Positions 1 to 12,650 are shown, counted from the first letter of the stretch. The stretch: 64,000 bases of DNA from Hyalella azteca (GCF_000764305.2 NW_025933425.1:35873-99872), one strand, 5' to 3'. Translations and numbers: made by a program. Notes: generated by a model from the sequence alone, not told the origin.

Positions 1-239
1 TTGCTGTTTAAATTTGATAAAATTAATATTGTAGACAGTTTGCAGAATTAGTGACAATTTTGTCATTCATAAAGCATGCAATAGACATAGAGTTTGAACA
101 GCAGGATTAAAATTTTCCTGCTTGTTTCTAAAATCTTGCGGCTCTGGCGTGACACATTTTTATTACATTTGGAAATTTGTTGTCCAATCGTGCACTTTTG
201 TTAATAATTAGATAGAAGGTAATTCATCTGGTGGGAATC

Positions 240-660
240 TTGCATTTCTGGAAATGGTGGAAAAGCTCTACCGCCCCCAGCTGCACCTTCATGACGGCAG
301 AGATACCCACGGGAACAGCCTGAAACTTGCCAAGGGCCGCTGCAGACTGAACGTCAGAGCCGGCTACTTCTCCTACAGAGTCGTGTCAATATGGAACAGC
401 CTGCCGGACAGCGTCGTCACTGCCCCCTCTATTAACGCCTTCAAGATCAGGCTCGACAAGCACTGGGCAACACGCATAGAACAGTATGACCCCGAATGCT
501 GTCATTAGCTCCCCTTTTGGCATTTCTAGACTAACTGCTAGCCACGCATGCGACAAGTAGTCAAGAAGCAACCCAACTAGGCCAAATAGTCAAGAAGCAA
601 CCCTCCAACCAGGCGTGGTGAACAGGCCGCAAGGCCTTTTACACTGAACTTATCAAGTAT
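240..660 (+). mobile_element. 3' end of a non-LTR retrotransposon (LINE), truncated
   Basis: An open frame at 254-508 ends in a stretch reading RVVSIWNSLPDSVV followed by KIRLDKHW, the hallmark C-terminal tail of the ORF2 protein in many animal LINE families (from memory R-V-x-x-W-N-S-L-P ... F-K-x-R-L-D-K-x-W). The frame starts without a convincing initiator and the fingers and palm of the reverse transcriptase are absent, so this is a 5'-truncated copy. A short 3' untranslated region follows and ends near 660 with the repeated phrase CAAGTAT, like the short microsatellite tails of CR1/L2-type elements. I cannot assign the clade. Confidence 0.65.
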
Positions 661-2027
661 CAAGTATTATACTGGCTTACTGCCCTAAAGGCTAAAGGGA
701 AATGTTTTCCTTGCCAGTTGAACAGGTGTACATACCGGTATTAATCATAATTATTGTGTCTAACATCCCTTTTCTTCCAGTTAGGTTTGAGTGAATTGAG
801 TCCTATAAAAAGACCACCAAAGTAGCATAAATACCAGCATTATAACACATAAATCTTGAGTAGATGAGGAAATTTAAAATGAACTGTTTCTAAAAATTCT
901 CAGGTTTGCCAATATCATCGCAATATGCTGAGCTACAACTAGTGCTTTACTGCCATTTTTGGACCTGCATGATTCATTTCTTGCTAAACACAGGTAGTTG
1001 ATGACCAGAGAATTCATTGATTTAAATTTTCAGTATCAAACAATATTCTTCAGGTGATGTTGATTGATCAAAATGCAGGCTCAGGAAAGTAATTTAATTT
1101 ATTAATGACATTTTGAATGTGACGACATTGATTTTCAAGTTATAGGAAGCATTGAATACTGAAATTTTGCCAGAAATAAGTATATGATACACTTAAATAT
1201 GATACAACACTAAAATTTGGAACCGGGAAATAATTCTGAAACAATCTCAAGGTTCAAAAAATCTGGTAGTTATGAGGTGGATAGTGAGTTCAATCAGTAG
1301 AGATGAGGGCTTCAGCTATCGTCGGTCAGATATGTTGGTCCAGCGCAAGGTAACAATGCTGGTGGAAGTAGTGGGTTCCAGCACTGTAGGAGATGTTGTC
1401 ACGGGTGTCACAGAATTTATCACAAATGAATTTATCACAAATTTTGAGATGAAGTTGCTTGATTGTAATAATTTGAGACCTGGTCTGGTTGCAAGCTTTT
1501 CTCAGGTGGCAGGAAGAACGGCTGCTCAATTTCGTTGAAGTTACTCCAATGCTGTCCAAAAGATGAAGAAGTCTACAACCTTTTTTGAAGCAAAATTTTT
1601 AGATCACACCAGATTCTTGTAGAACTCTAAATTGCTAATTCTTGCTAAATGAATTCATTTTTTAATTGTTATTGAAAGAGCATGATTGAGTGGTGAGATC
1701 CCATAATTATATAAATATATATTGCTGATGCTGAAGCTGCAAGATATCCATAATATTTGGTCTGTATGTTGGGATAGAACTAACTCTTCTATGATCAGAC
1801 AGAACTACTAGGTATATTAAAAACTTGGCTAATTGTATTTCTGCAAGTTTTTAGGTAAAATAGTAGTTGTAAGTACAAATGTGCTTTCTATCATCGTATC
1901 ATGGGAGAATTCTAGATGTGATTTCTTTATTTAACTTGACAAAATCATTTGTATGGAACCAATTATTATTTCTTTTTGGCCCTATATTTCAGAAAACCAG
2001 TTATAATATTTACTTTTTCATCCTAAA
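661..2027. other. Intergenic sequence with one copy of a dispersed repeat
   Basis: No gene is visible. About 795-915 is a copy of a repeat family also seen at about 11,270-11,400 and 12,775-12,960; all share GAGTCCTATA, a block reading TACCAGCATTAT or close to it, and AAATGAACTG. The rest is AT-rich sequence with no feature I can support. Confidence 0.4.
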
Positions 2028-5000
2028 ATGTTATCACGTGCCTATTTAGCCCTGGGAGAAAGATTACGATGTTTTGAACATAATTTTTTCTGTCTCGTGA
2101 AAGTGTTATCTAACCAGCATGGTAAGTACACTATTTGTAAAAAATATTAAAGTTTTCAATAAATTCTCTTGTTTAAATCATGAAAAAATAATGGTCAATT
2201 TAAAATATTCAGTGCCATTTTAAGTATGTCTTCATGACTACCATGTTTTTAAATTGAATTAAAATAACTTCCATTCTTGATTATATTATTACAAGGTTTG
2301 TTATATCTGTACTAATCATTGAAATTTCTACCAGTAGTGTGTATATTTCTATCTGAAATCCTTTCCAGTATGTGCAAGCTTTTTTTGTTATAGGTAGCTG
2401 TTTTAATTTGAATACTGAGAAATCCTTGTAGCATAAATGCCACATTACTTAATTCTAACTATGATTAAATAGGGATTTTTAAACATTATTTATATATATA
2501 TATATATAGAGAGAGACGTTTCCTATCGTCTCATATCTGTTAAAGTTGGGTGAATCGGAGTGATCTACTCCACCAAATTTACGTTACGTTCAGGTTCAAG
2601 ATACCGGTATTCATTACTTATCGTTTTGTCAGGTAGGCTGCCGAGTGGCATTTGATTTGGCACGTGAATAAGGTTCTCTTTTTTTGGAAGCGTTACGGCA
2701 AAGAAAATACAAAGAGAGGGTTGTAATGATCGATGCTTCCCACGGTCTCGCAACAACTGCGCCGCATTCTTAGCATTCTTAACATCTATGCATAATACAC
2801 ATTCAATATTACCTACTTTATTCAACTATATATCAGCCTTACAAAAATAATGAAATTCATCAGAGGAATAACCTTGTTGCTGAATTAGACATCAGTTGAT
2901 GATTTCTATTTTCTCGTAGGTCCTCCACCTCCCAGTGCTCTGGTCTTAGTGGGCACTGACCTTCACATGCCTCACTTGTCCATCCCGTACCCCAAGAGTG
3001 ATGAATATGACAGTACATTACTTGATGGTTTTCTCTGGGCTGTGCCGAAGAAGCGCCGCAGCCGAGAGAAGAGGCTCACTCGTAAACATTCTGCTAATAA
3101 ACAACTTTGTGTCAAGAAACTTCTCATGTGCACCAATTGTGGTGGGCCACATGAACCTGGCAGACTATGTCGTGAGTAGTAGTCCGTGATTAGAGCATAA
3201 ATAGAAGCTGAATTTAATCTATTCCTCGAACTTCTGCATTATGTTTTTGATTACATTCCTTGTCTGCCCTGCTAAGTTATGATACAAAAAAAAAATAATA
3301 AATTATTTTTCATTTTCATTTGCTTTGGTTCAATAATTTGGTTTGCCTTTCATTCATATAATTCTATTTTATTAACACGTTTTTCGTAACTTAGCTTGGC
3401 GTTTGTTTGTTTGTGGATTTGTTCGTTGTTAACATTGACAACGAAAATTAGCCCACTTCTGATTGCTCTAGAGATCTGAAATTCGGCATGCAGGCTATTT
3501 TCGCCTAACAATTTCAGATACAATCATAAAAAACTAGCAATTAGAGACCTAAATTAGCTTAATTGAGTAAAGTATATATATATGTAATATATATAGTATG
3601 ACGTGCGGGCGCTGACGTTATAGACGAGCAGGCGCTGACGCTGCGTATCATCGATACGTACGTGAAGTCATACTTAATCAAGTCTTAATCGTTTTTGATT
3701 AAGACTTCTGCATTATGTTTGAATATATTTGTTAAAATTTCAGTTCACAACCATTTTTCCAATAGTTTATTGACAGTCATGAAATGACATGTCCTCCAGT
3801 CTTTTTGTTGCTACCTACCTATGTTACAATGAATTTAATGCTAATAAATTCTTGTATATGTGGCCTTTCTTTCAGGCTCAAATAGTTCAAATTTTGTTAG
3901 CTTCAAGATTTTTTGTGGGAGACATTATAATACCTACGGTATCTTTGCTGTGCATGATGCATTTTTTTCAATTTAGACAAACCCTCACGAGAATTTTGCT
4001 GTTTTATTAATTGTTTTTAGGTCAGGGCAGGGTGGCCCAGTGGTTACAGTTCAGAGTATGGGGATTGGAGCAGAGAGGTGCAGGTTTGATCCCAGCTCTG
4101 TGCGCCAGTTTCTGGTCAGAATCGGCAAGAAGGCCGGGCGGTTAAGCAAACAGAATTGGAGCAGTGAGTTGTGAGTTCAAGACCGCAACAAGTTGTGAAT
4201 GTTCTGCCACGTTGAGAATCAGCGACAGGCCTGTGGCCTAATAAACGCTGAAACCGCTGTTATTATTAATTGCACTGGTAAAAAACTTGTAAGAATAACG
4301 CTTATTGACAATGAGGTTCTCAACTTTCTTTCAAAATAACGGTCGCACAAGTGTTTAAGAGGATGATAAACTCACTTTCGGTACTTCATAAACTTGTTTG
4401 AATGCTGTTTCATCATTGTTCTTCAATCCAGAGACAATATATATATTCAACTTGCATCAATGACGGCACTGTAACTCCTACTCAACAACCTTCACTTCTT
4501 TCAGGAAAGGCATTTTCTGTTGACGTCCTGCAAAAGTTACCACTCTAGTTGCAGTACCATGTAACGACTTGCAACATTTCATTTTGTGTTTGCAGAGCTC
4601 ATCCAAAGAGTCCTAAAATCCTGACAGTGATAGTGACACTGTGAAATCAATTTGTAATAATTCAACTGAAGAAGATAGTTAAACAAGGGTTTAATATTAT
4701 ACAATAGAAACTTGAAACGACACCAAGCTAGGTGCTGGGGCAGCTGTGAATGTAGAACAACCTAGCTTGACCAACTCCTCCTCTAAGTTAAAGTTTTGTA
4801 TGTTTTATCCCGGATGAGCAACAGGGAGTGATCATGCTCACCTGATGTTACTGATGCTAACGCTACGTAACATCTCCCCGTCTAGTAAATATCATGTTTT
4901 AATAAAATCCAGTGCGTAGTACATTATGTAATCATATTATTGTAATGAGTTGCCTGGCTCCGTCAATTATGTTTATTCTCGTTTAGGCTATATAACGTCG

Positions 5001-5989
5001 AAACAATCATACATTTACCTTATGTGCAGCCATTTGCTACGCCCTAGTGAAGGATACGACAGCCTCGCTGTATGAACGAGTTAAGGACAAGTTCGGATTG
5101 AGCCCCATTGAAAAGGAGATACTGGCGGTGTATAAGGGTGAAACGCCTCCACGAGAAACAGTAAGTGTCACTACCCTTTGTTTACTGACGGCAGCTCGTT
5201 AACAGCGGCCGTTCTATCAAATTTATTTTAGAGTTAGCAACTCCAGCAAGCTATCACTGACCGTTTTTTAAGCCAAATCCATTTATTACAGAGGAAAAAT
5301 TGTCCGCTATTTGTACGGTATTTCAGCAAAATTTTAAATGAGAGCGATTCTTATCAGTAATGTCTTGGCCTTTAAGCACAAAACGCATTGCTATGGTCAA
5401 AGCGTTCCTAGAAAAGTTTTTAAAATGCTGTCGGGATCACGTCTCAGCTATTCACGCCGGAAATTCTACGACATTGTGAGCACCTAACAATTGTTAGTGC
5501 TTCTATGAGTAACCTATTTTGTTCAAATTGTTTTAATAATTCCTCTCGACGTCTCGAGTTAAGAAAAAAAAATTAGGACTCTACGCGAGTGGCGAACAAG
5601 TTTTGTGTTTAGCCAACATTTATAGAAGTGTCAAAATTCTATTAAACTGGTTGAGGAATTCATGGCAGGCTGCCGTTTGTTCCCGCAAACTTTAACTTTA
5701 AATACAAGTAAATTAAAATCTGTTTTCATTATTATCTCAGTCTACCCATTCCTGTAAGATTCGAAAGTCCTCTATTTCATTAATTTGTGTCCTTCCTAAA
5801 AGTTTTGAAGATTCTCGGTAATGATGTTTGAAGCTCATTAGTTTGATATTATTCCAGGACCGTGTTATCATTGAAGTCCCGAAGCCGCGTCCAAGTTTCT
5901 TCACCAGGAATCTGCGGACGCCGTCCACGCCTGCCAACAGCGACAGCACGACAGTCGACGTGGTCCCTGACACTAAAGTTATAAGTTGA
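2028..5989 (+). CDS. MRPL32: Mitochondrial ribosomal protein bL32m, four exons, complete
   Basis: Coding exons are 2028-2121, 2920-3171, 5030-5160 and 5858-5989; all junctions are GT-AG and in phase (1, 1, 0), giving 202 residues against 188 in human as I recall. Exon 1 encodes an arginine-containing, acid-poor start (MLSRAYLALGERLRC), as expected of a matrix-targeting peptide. Exon 2 has the bL32 signature WAVPKKRRSREKR. Four zinc-ribbon cysteines are in place: C102 and C105 (CTNC), C115 and C118 (LCPIC), the second pair split by intron 2. Exon 3 ends in VYKGETPP, matching the animal VLYTGETP motif, and exon 4 holds RVIIEVPKPRPSFF, matching RIIERDRKRPSWF. The product is part of the mitoribosomal large subunit; the precursor is cut by the m-AAA protease in yeast and mouse. 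Intron 2 contains a SINE. No oddity in the coding sequence. Confidence 0.93.
3230..3720. repeat. 17-bp direct repeats in MRPL32 intron 2
   Basis: The 17-mer ACTTCTGCATTATGTTT occurs at 3230-3246 and again at 3704-3720, bracketing about 457 bases of AT-rich sequence with (TA)n runs and a hairpin near 3677-3707. Possible target-site duplication around an inserted element; no element ends are recognised. Confidence 0.35.
4021..4265 (+). mobile_element. tRNA-derived SINE in MRPL32 intron 2
   Basis: The head reads GGGTGGCCCAGTGGTTACAG, resembling a polymerase III A box (TGGCNNAGTGG), followed about 45 bases later by GCAGGTTTGATCCC, close to the B-box consensus GGTTCGANTCC. A tRNA-unrelated body follows and the copy ends in TGTTATTATTA. 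The same strand as MRPL32. A TTATTAATTG string lies on both sides but not flush with the left end, so the target duplication is uncertain. Confidence 0.65.
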
Positions 5990-8474
5990 TAACTTATGGC
6001 GCTTTTGTAAATTCAGTCGAGTGTCAACTCGAGTACAAATGGCGTGATTATGTAAAATATCAGTTGAGTTCCTACGCGTGTTACGTTGAAGCGTCGTGTA
6101 ACTTTTTTGCTTGGGAATTAAAATACAATTTAATTAGTTTGTTAAATACTTGTCGAGGATGCAATCATCTTCATTTCACGATCAAATGATATTTGCCGAT
6201 ATTTGAAAGGGGGGTTATCTAGTAATGTTTAAATCTCAAGAAGACAAACTTTTCCCCTCTGTTACACTCTCTGATTATAAATTCTATGGCATTTATTACT
6301 CGCCTGAATGAATTCAAAATAAGACGTGTAAAAATAGTGCAAGATTATTTTCCTAATCGCGCTCGAAAATTATATGTAAGTGAATGGCTGCGGGTAAGAG
6401 TATAGTTCTTTCTTCATTAATCAATTGCGTCATCCAGACATTTCATGGTTCGCATAATGGCGCGTCAATTTCTACTTTCCGCACTACAATGAGCATGTAG
6501 CCTGAGTGCTACGCAAAACCTTGTCAGGAAACGCGATTTTCCTCGTGGATCGATGTTCACACCTCGTGAGAGGCAGCTCCACCTCCTCCACAGGTGGCAT
6601 GGCATTATACAATCCATTCTTTGCAGCAGCACCTAGGCTGCAAGTATCTAAGACATTGATATTCAATTCAATAAGATTTCTCGCTCTATTTTTGTTCAGC
6701 TCCACAAGGAATATTAAGACAAGCATTTCATAATTGTATAATTATACTTTTATTACTTCTGTTATACTTATTGTTTATCACAGAAAGAAACATAACCAGG
6801 ATACCGCAACAGTGATGTGCCTACGGGAATTATTGGGCTTGAGATACCATAACAACAAATCAGTCCAACCAAAACGGTCAATAAGATTATGAGCACGGTC
6901 TTATGGGATATACGGTACATACATTTTAGAAAACAACGCAAATGATTTGATCGGATAATTGCTTCAAGTAATAATTATTATTTACAGAGCAATTCAGCTA
7001 TGCTAGAACGCTACGTCACGAGGCACCAGACAAGGTATTATCCCTCTACTACCGCCGGACTACCGCTGCATGATTAACCAGAGCAAAATTGTCACACAAG
7101 CCTACCCAAAACAGATACGTTGCCAGTGAGCGCAAAATGACTTGTACTGATGGTTGCTGCCGCGTACAACTTCAGAATGTTCTCTGTTGCGTACAAACGT
7201 CCTCAGGTTGTTACAATCAATAGCTTACGTATAATTCAAGTTGAAAGTTATGCTCCCGGAGAGTGACATAGTACGGCGGTAGAGGGCTAAGGATACCTAT
7301 ATGCGGTATAGTTACTTATCGATAGCAACGGATATCACATGAATTAGCATAACAATTAACATAGCACATTAACATAACGCTGCTCGATGACAGAGATCAA
7401 ATTGAGAGATACTTTTGACTCAAGTCTTAAAGATAACTATTAAAATAATTAGCTGAGTATCATTAAAGAGTTTTGCTAATGAACGACGGCATCTCAACAC
7501 ATCGGCTGCAATATTTCATCGCATTGAGAATGTTTTGAGGCAGATTTTCTCTTGTCCATATGTATTCCTGGAGCAACTTACATAGGAACCAGAAATTATT
7601 CTATCGTATGATGCATTTGCTCCACGATGTTCATTAATTATCAGTAAGCCTCCTGAGTGCACTCAACAAAAGAGTGAAGGTTTTGAAATTGATAGACATA
7701 CTACGTAATTACTCGAAGTAAGAGTTCAGTTGGGCAGTGAGATTAAAGTATCGAGTATTGTACGCATAAATACAAGAGAATGATTATAAAAATCCGAGGT
7801 TACAAAGAGATATGTGAAAATAGAATAGTCAAATATATATGAGAAGACTAAAAAATTTCATCCAAATCATTGCCAAGTGCGTTCACCGTCCTCTAATTTC
7901 GAACACTAAGTTCTAGATTGAGTTGAAAGCTTGATGATCTATAATTCTATATGATAATAAAACTTGCAGGCAAATACAAAACATAACTGATAATAATTAA
8001 TACAAACTGACTAGATCTATGCACGTTACTGAACAGATATTGATGGCCAAAGTAGATGGAAAAACTGCCACACATACAGCATTTAACAATATTTTCGTAG
8101 GGGAAAAAATAAATTAACACACACTATAAACAACTTTGCGCGCCAGATATTCAATGAACGCAGTAACTCGTACACTAAGATTTTGTAAAGAGTGCAAAAA
8201 TCTAGTGTCATCATCAAATTGAAAATGTGCGCTTACTAAACAATTAATAAAGATGAGCCACAATTGTCACACGGTGTCATTAATTCCCGAGTTTAAAGTA
8301 CCTTAAAACAATTCATTACACGGTGCAAGATGTAAGCTAAAGCTCGTCTCGCCGAAAAGTTGAAGCAGATGCTATCCAATTCTTTGGTGAAATTATTTTG
8401 AGATGAAGTCATGGTAAAGCTACGGAAAGGGAAAATGAAAAAAGACTAGAACTTGTTCCGATCTATGTGAGCCA
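5990..8474. other. Intergenic region between MRPL32 and the hexosaminidase gene
   Basis: The 3' flank of MRPL32 and the 3' flank of the convergent minus-strand hexosaminidase gene lie here. An imperfect inverted pair at 7036-7057 and 7273-7296 (CCCTCTACTACCGCCG against CGGCGGTAGAGGG) may mark a degraded small inverted-repeat element of about 260 bp. No coding potential that I can support. Confidence 0.35.
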
Positions 8475-10325
8475 CTAGAGTTCTTTTTCGTGGCTCACCT
8501 CTAATGGACGTCGCGGCCAATGAGTTATGGACAGAAGACGCAGACATGTTTTGTGCAAAGTGCTGAGTTCATTGAGCAATTTGAGTAGGTTTTGCTCTAT
8601 CCATTCATGCACTGTATACTCATCATAAACTTCAGCTAAAACTTTTTCAGCATCAACTTTGAGTTTGCGAACCTCAAACAGCAGCATAGCCAAGTCTTGG
8701 AGTCCTTGCTCAACGTGCTGCGGACTTGCAAAGTTATGCTGGATGTTGTACTCGGAAACCCAGCCTTTAACATGTGGGTTTGCGTACATTTTAGCGACAT
8801 CTTTATGAAGAATATGGAGGCGTTGAGCAATCTCATAGAAATTGCTACCTGGGAAATTGCACTTGTTTACGAAATCGAGGTACTTCAGATCCAAGTTGAG
8901 ATAAGAGTTACAGTTGAGAGCCTGGCCGACTTTGCTAAGGGCTGTGTGGTCCGCCTGCCTCTGCGTCACGTACATGAGGTTGACCGCCAGAGAAGGGATT
9001 GCCTGTGGCAACAATTCGCACAACACCGAGAAATGATCGAACCGTTGCCAGCCCGTCAATGTGATGCCACGGAACGGGATAACGCTCTTGTACATGTCCA
9101 CTAGCTCCATCCACTCTTTGTGGTTGTTGAGACGCTCACTAATATTGGTGATGAAGGAGTCGGGGTTGGAGGCACCTTTGAAAGCGCTTGCTATCCAAAC
9201 ACCCGCGAAAGACTCAATGTATTTTTCCCAAACGTCCATCCTCAGGTCAGCCATGATCCCTGGATCATATTTCCACACCATGATCTCCACATACTCTTTT
9301 ATGCCGGACTTTTTTATGGTGCTTGCAGCGGCCTTACGAATCTCGTCATCCCAAATGATAGGCTGGATGTCGTACACGTCTTTTACATACTTGGCTATCT
9401 TTCCGATGTGATAGAGGAACATTTCACTCTTGCCATAGTCATTGGCTACCATGAAAGCCTGGCACCTCATACACTCGCCCATGTTGAAGACTTCATCAGC
9501 GCCGATATGCAGCCAGTTCAGGCCAGGATGAAGCTCAGTTATTTGATCAATGATAGATTTGATTAAAGGTATTGTTCTGTTGTTTGTTGGGCAGATAACC
9601 TGGGGATAGTTTGGAACCTCCCTCATATCTTGGAATTCCTTCAGTTTTAGCAAACTCTCCATGTGTCCAATTGACTGAATTATAGGAATCACTTCCATGT
9701 GCAGTCCCCTAGCAATGGCGAGAATTTCCGAAATTTCTTTACGGGTATAAGCATTACGCGCAGCAAGAGATGCGAGAGGACCCCAGTATGGAAAAGAGTC
9801 TTCATACTCTATAAGGAGGCCAGTGGCGCCCATCTCCTTCATATACGGGATCAGAACTCGTAGATAGCTTATTTTAGGTGGCGCTCCTTTCAAATCCAAA
9901 TGAACAAGTTTGTGACTCAGTTGATTGTCAAAAATGGCGTTGTTTTTAATGACTTCTTTCTGTAAGGATTGCGCGCGTTCGCGATGCTTTCGATCCCAAG
10001 CAGAGGCATAGTTTTTTCCCAATATAATACCGACAGGTTCACGACCAAGAGTATTGTGGCTGGCATGCTGTTTTGAGCTCTGAACCTCTTTTGTTTTGTT
10101 GACATTGGCTAGTAGTCTTGCTTCAAAAGCCTTGTGACGACTACCGTGCCGTTCGTTCATTGTTTCCTGACTTCCTTCATTGAGAGAGCTGTGATCATTT
10201 TCACTAAGGGCTGGCTTTGGAGAGCTAACTGAACTGCTAGTTATGAATAGTGCCACAACAAGAGCACAAGCTCCGATGCCAAAGAGTATGAGCAGTCCAC
10301 GCCTCTTTGCACGCAAAAAACTCAT
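8475..10325 (-). CDS. HEXD: Hexosaminidase D-like beta-N-acetylhexosaminidase (GH20), intronless, membrane-anchored
   Basis: A single 616-codon frame. The first ATG is at 10,325; an in-frame GTG 12 bases upstream is not a credible start. Residues about 10-29 form a hydrophobic segment after a basic RAKRRG, giving a type II signal anchor, then a Ser/Asn/His-rich linker to about residue 135. The GH20 domain starts at LVHLDLKGAPPK, continues through LLIEYEDSFPYWGPL, and has the catalytic Asp-Glu pair in HIGADEV (D277, E278); ASAFKGA and LTGWQRFDHFSVLCELLP are family signatures of hexosaminidase D. It should remove terminal GalNAc/GlcNAc from glycoconjugates. Human HEXD (about 486 residues) has no such anchor as far as I recall. 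The C-terminus ends in EKEL, reminiscent of an ER-retrieval signal. Absence of introns is unusual beside its neighbours; a 5'UTR intron is possible (CACACTAG just upstream). Confidence 0.9.
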   Translation of the reverse strand: MSFLRAKRRGLLILFGIGACALVVALFITSSSVSSPKPALSENDHSSLNEGSQETMNERHGSRHKAFEARLLANVNKTKEVQSSKQHASHNTLGREPVGIILGKNYASAWDRKHRERAQSLQKEVIKNNAIFDNQLSHKLVHLDLKGAPPKISYLRVLIPYMKEMGATGLLIEYEDSFPYWGPLASLAARNAYTRKEISEILAIARGLHMEVIPIIQSIGHMESLLKLKEFQDMREVPNYPQVICPTNNRTIPLIKSIIDQITELHPGLNWLHIGADEVFNMGECMRCQAFMVANDYGKSEMFLYHIGKIAKYVKDVYDIQPIIWDDEIRKAAASTIKKSGIKEYVEIMVWKYDPGIMADLRMDVWEKYIESFAGVWIASAFKGASNPDSFITNISERLNNHKEWMELVDMYKSVIPFRGITLTGWQRFDHFSVLCELLPQAIPSLAVNLMYVTQRQADHTALSKVGQALNCNSYLNLDLKYLDFVNKCNFPGSNFYEIAQRLHILHKDVAKMYANPHVKGWVSEYNIQHNFASPQHVEQGLQDLAMLLFEVRKLKVDAEKVLAEVYDEYTVHEWIEQNLLKLLNELSTLHKTCLRLLSITHWPRRPLEVSHEKEL

Positions 10326-11929
10326 GTTGGCAACCACAAATTGATCTAGTGTGGAACACTACCTATATCACCTCAGCAGGTGCACATCTAAACACTGTTG
10401 TGTGTCCCATCCAGGAAGTTGCACAATTTTGCAAAAATGTCAATACATTAAACTTGAAGAACATGAAATAAAAGTATATATTAAATTGTTACAAAGCAAC
10501 AAATTGTACATAGATAAAGGCCTAATTTGCACTGCAAAAATCATTTACTAAATTACCTTCTAAGATCCTTGATACTCAGTAACTAAGAGAAATCCTTTGA
10601 TTCACCGTTGCATTAGAACCTATAAACAAAGCAATTATGAGAAATAAAAGACATGAATGCAGATTGGGTACCCAAAACTTGCACTCTCAGGTTTGGGAGA
10701 TGTCCTTTCTGGAGTAAGGATTAATTAAGGAGCTGAAGCCTTAGCCCTGAAGAGGACTATCCCATGGTCAACCATGCCTGAAATATAAAATTATATTAGA
10801 ATGGGAATTGATATGATTACTATCTTACCCACTAATATATCATATTGGAGCCCTCATTATTCAGGCATGTATTTTATTGGAACCTCAGTATTAAAATTTT
10901 TCAAGAAAATTCAAATTCTACAATTTAATTTGCAGATTTATTAAAAAAGATTCATGTGAAAAGTGAGGTATACAATAGAAAAAATGTGTGCAAGCATGGG
11001 AAAATGCCAGCTAAAATGCATTTTTAAAATAATTTTTTAGAGAAATTAAACAAGGGTCAAAGCAACATGTAAAATGGTCTGCAGGCATGAGAATCTTTAG
11101 AGGTGGTTTCTGCCCACTTCCCAATTTTGGTTGGCAATTCTGTCAGACAGAATAACTGTCAAGTAATATTCATTTTGTATTAACATTTAGCAGGTAAAGT
11201 GAAGTCAGTTTGGGTGACAGACACATAGGCCACGTAGAAAATTTTTTGTTGCCTTTCCACAAGTTCATTTTTGAGTCCTATATATAGTCCTATAAGTATC
11301 TTGGATACCAGCATTATCATGCATAAGAAATTGATAGAAATATTGAGTAGATGAGGAAATTAAAAATGAACTGATTCTAAAAAATCTCTGGCTTGCCACT
11401 TTTGCAACAATAAATCTGGCACCTGCAAATCTCAATTTCATCATGGTCTAGGAAAGTTGAATAATATCTTACATACGGTACCTGCTAAACTGCTAAGGTG
11501 TATGAATGGGAAATTCCTTCTTACTACCAAGATTTAGCAGGACCAAAATGATATATTTCAATAATTTTGGAGTCTCATGTCTCAATTGTAAAGTTTTGGT
11601 AACAATTACCTTCAATGACACACAAGTTGCCACATGGCAGCTATTGCATTTAACTTTCTGCTTGTCAATAAAAACCATACAATACTAGTCAGAACCCAGA
11701 AGTATATACAATTTGAAGGGTTTGATTCCCAGTACCACATAATAATTATGAAGTAGTTTTAATTGTACTAGAAATTTTTTACTCTGTTTTATTTTCAAAA
11801 TAGATCAATAATATTACAGGCTGAGAAAATAAACAAGTGCAGTGGCACATGGCAGAGTTAGCAGTATTGATAGTAGATAGGAGATTATTTTGTCACTTTT
11901 GATTTTGGCTTTTAATCTTTTACCACGTG
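10326..11929. other. Upstream flank of the hexosaminidase gene, with a dispersed repeat copy
   Basis: Contains the promoter side of the minus-strand hexosaminidase gene; no core promoter element is clear. About 11,270-11,400 is the second copy of the GAGTCCTATA repeat family. Nothing else supported. Confidence 0.3.
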
Positions 11930-12650
11930 ATTTTTTGGGTCAAAAATTGCAAATTTTCCTTTTCTGGTTTTTAGTCTCGCCTTAAAGCTGACATTCTGAC
12001 CTATCCAACGGTACCAAAATCATCCCTGTATGTTGATTTATGCCTTGATGACAGATAGCAAAAGGGTTAGGGGTGGGGGAGTTCTTCCACATTTAAGATT
12101 TGGTTGTAGCTTTTTTTCAATTTCGTCATAGTTTTGAAAATATTTTGAAAAAAGGACAGGAAAATTGAAAGGGTGGGGGAAAATCAAAAAATTTTCAAAA
12201 AATGCCCACTCCACCCACAAAAATTAGAATTTCGAAAAACAGCAAGGACCAATCGATAGATATGGTCCTTACGCATCAAATAATATGCGTCTCAATGTTG
12301 TAGCTTGAAAATCCTAGGAGGAGATAGATTTCTACAGTACCCCCTTTTTGGCCATTTTCTAAGAATTTCACGTTTTCTTTCATTTTTTAAAAAAATTCAC
12401 ACCAACAAAAAAGTCTTAGATTTATTTTTTACATATGTGTACCAAGTTTCAAAGTGATCTGTCTGTAAATAACTGAAATAAAATATCCACAAGAAATTGG
12501 AAATTTCCATTGGAAATTGGAAATTTTATTTTGGTTATTTACAGACAGATAACTTTGAAACTTGGTACACATATGTAAAAAATAAATCTAAGACTTTTTT
12601 GTTTGTGTGAAATTTTTGAAAAAAATGAAAGAAAACATGAAATTCTTTAA
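11930..12650. repeat. Repeat family R2, copy 1, ending in a long foldback
   Basis: A segment shared with 43,470-46,370: common strings include AAGCTGACATTCTG, CTATCCAACGGTACCA and GAAAATCCTAGGAGGAGATA. Its right part is a near-perfect inverted repeat: the left arm about 12,375-12,485 (AAGTCTTAGATTTATTTTTT to TAAATAACTGAAATAAAAT) is mirrored at about 12,522-12,635 around a centre near 12,505 made of AAATTGGAAATTT-like steps. Transcripts could form a hairpin of roughly 110 bp. Confidence 0.6.

Noticed and set aside
8697..9566. Plus-strand frames of 116-148 codons opposite the hexosaminidase gene
   Set aside because: Shadows of the well-supported minus-strand gene; no motif of their own.
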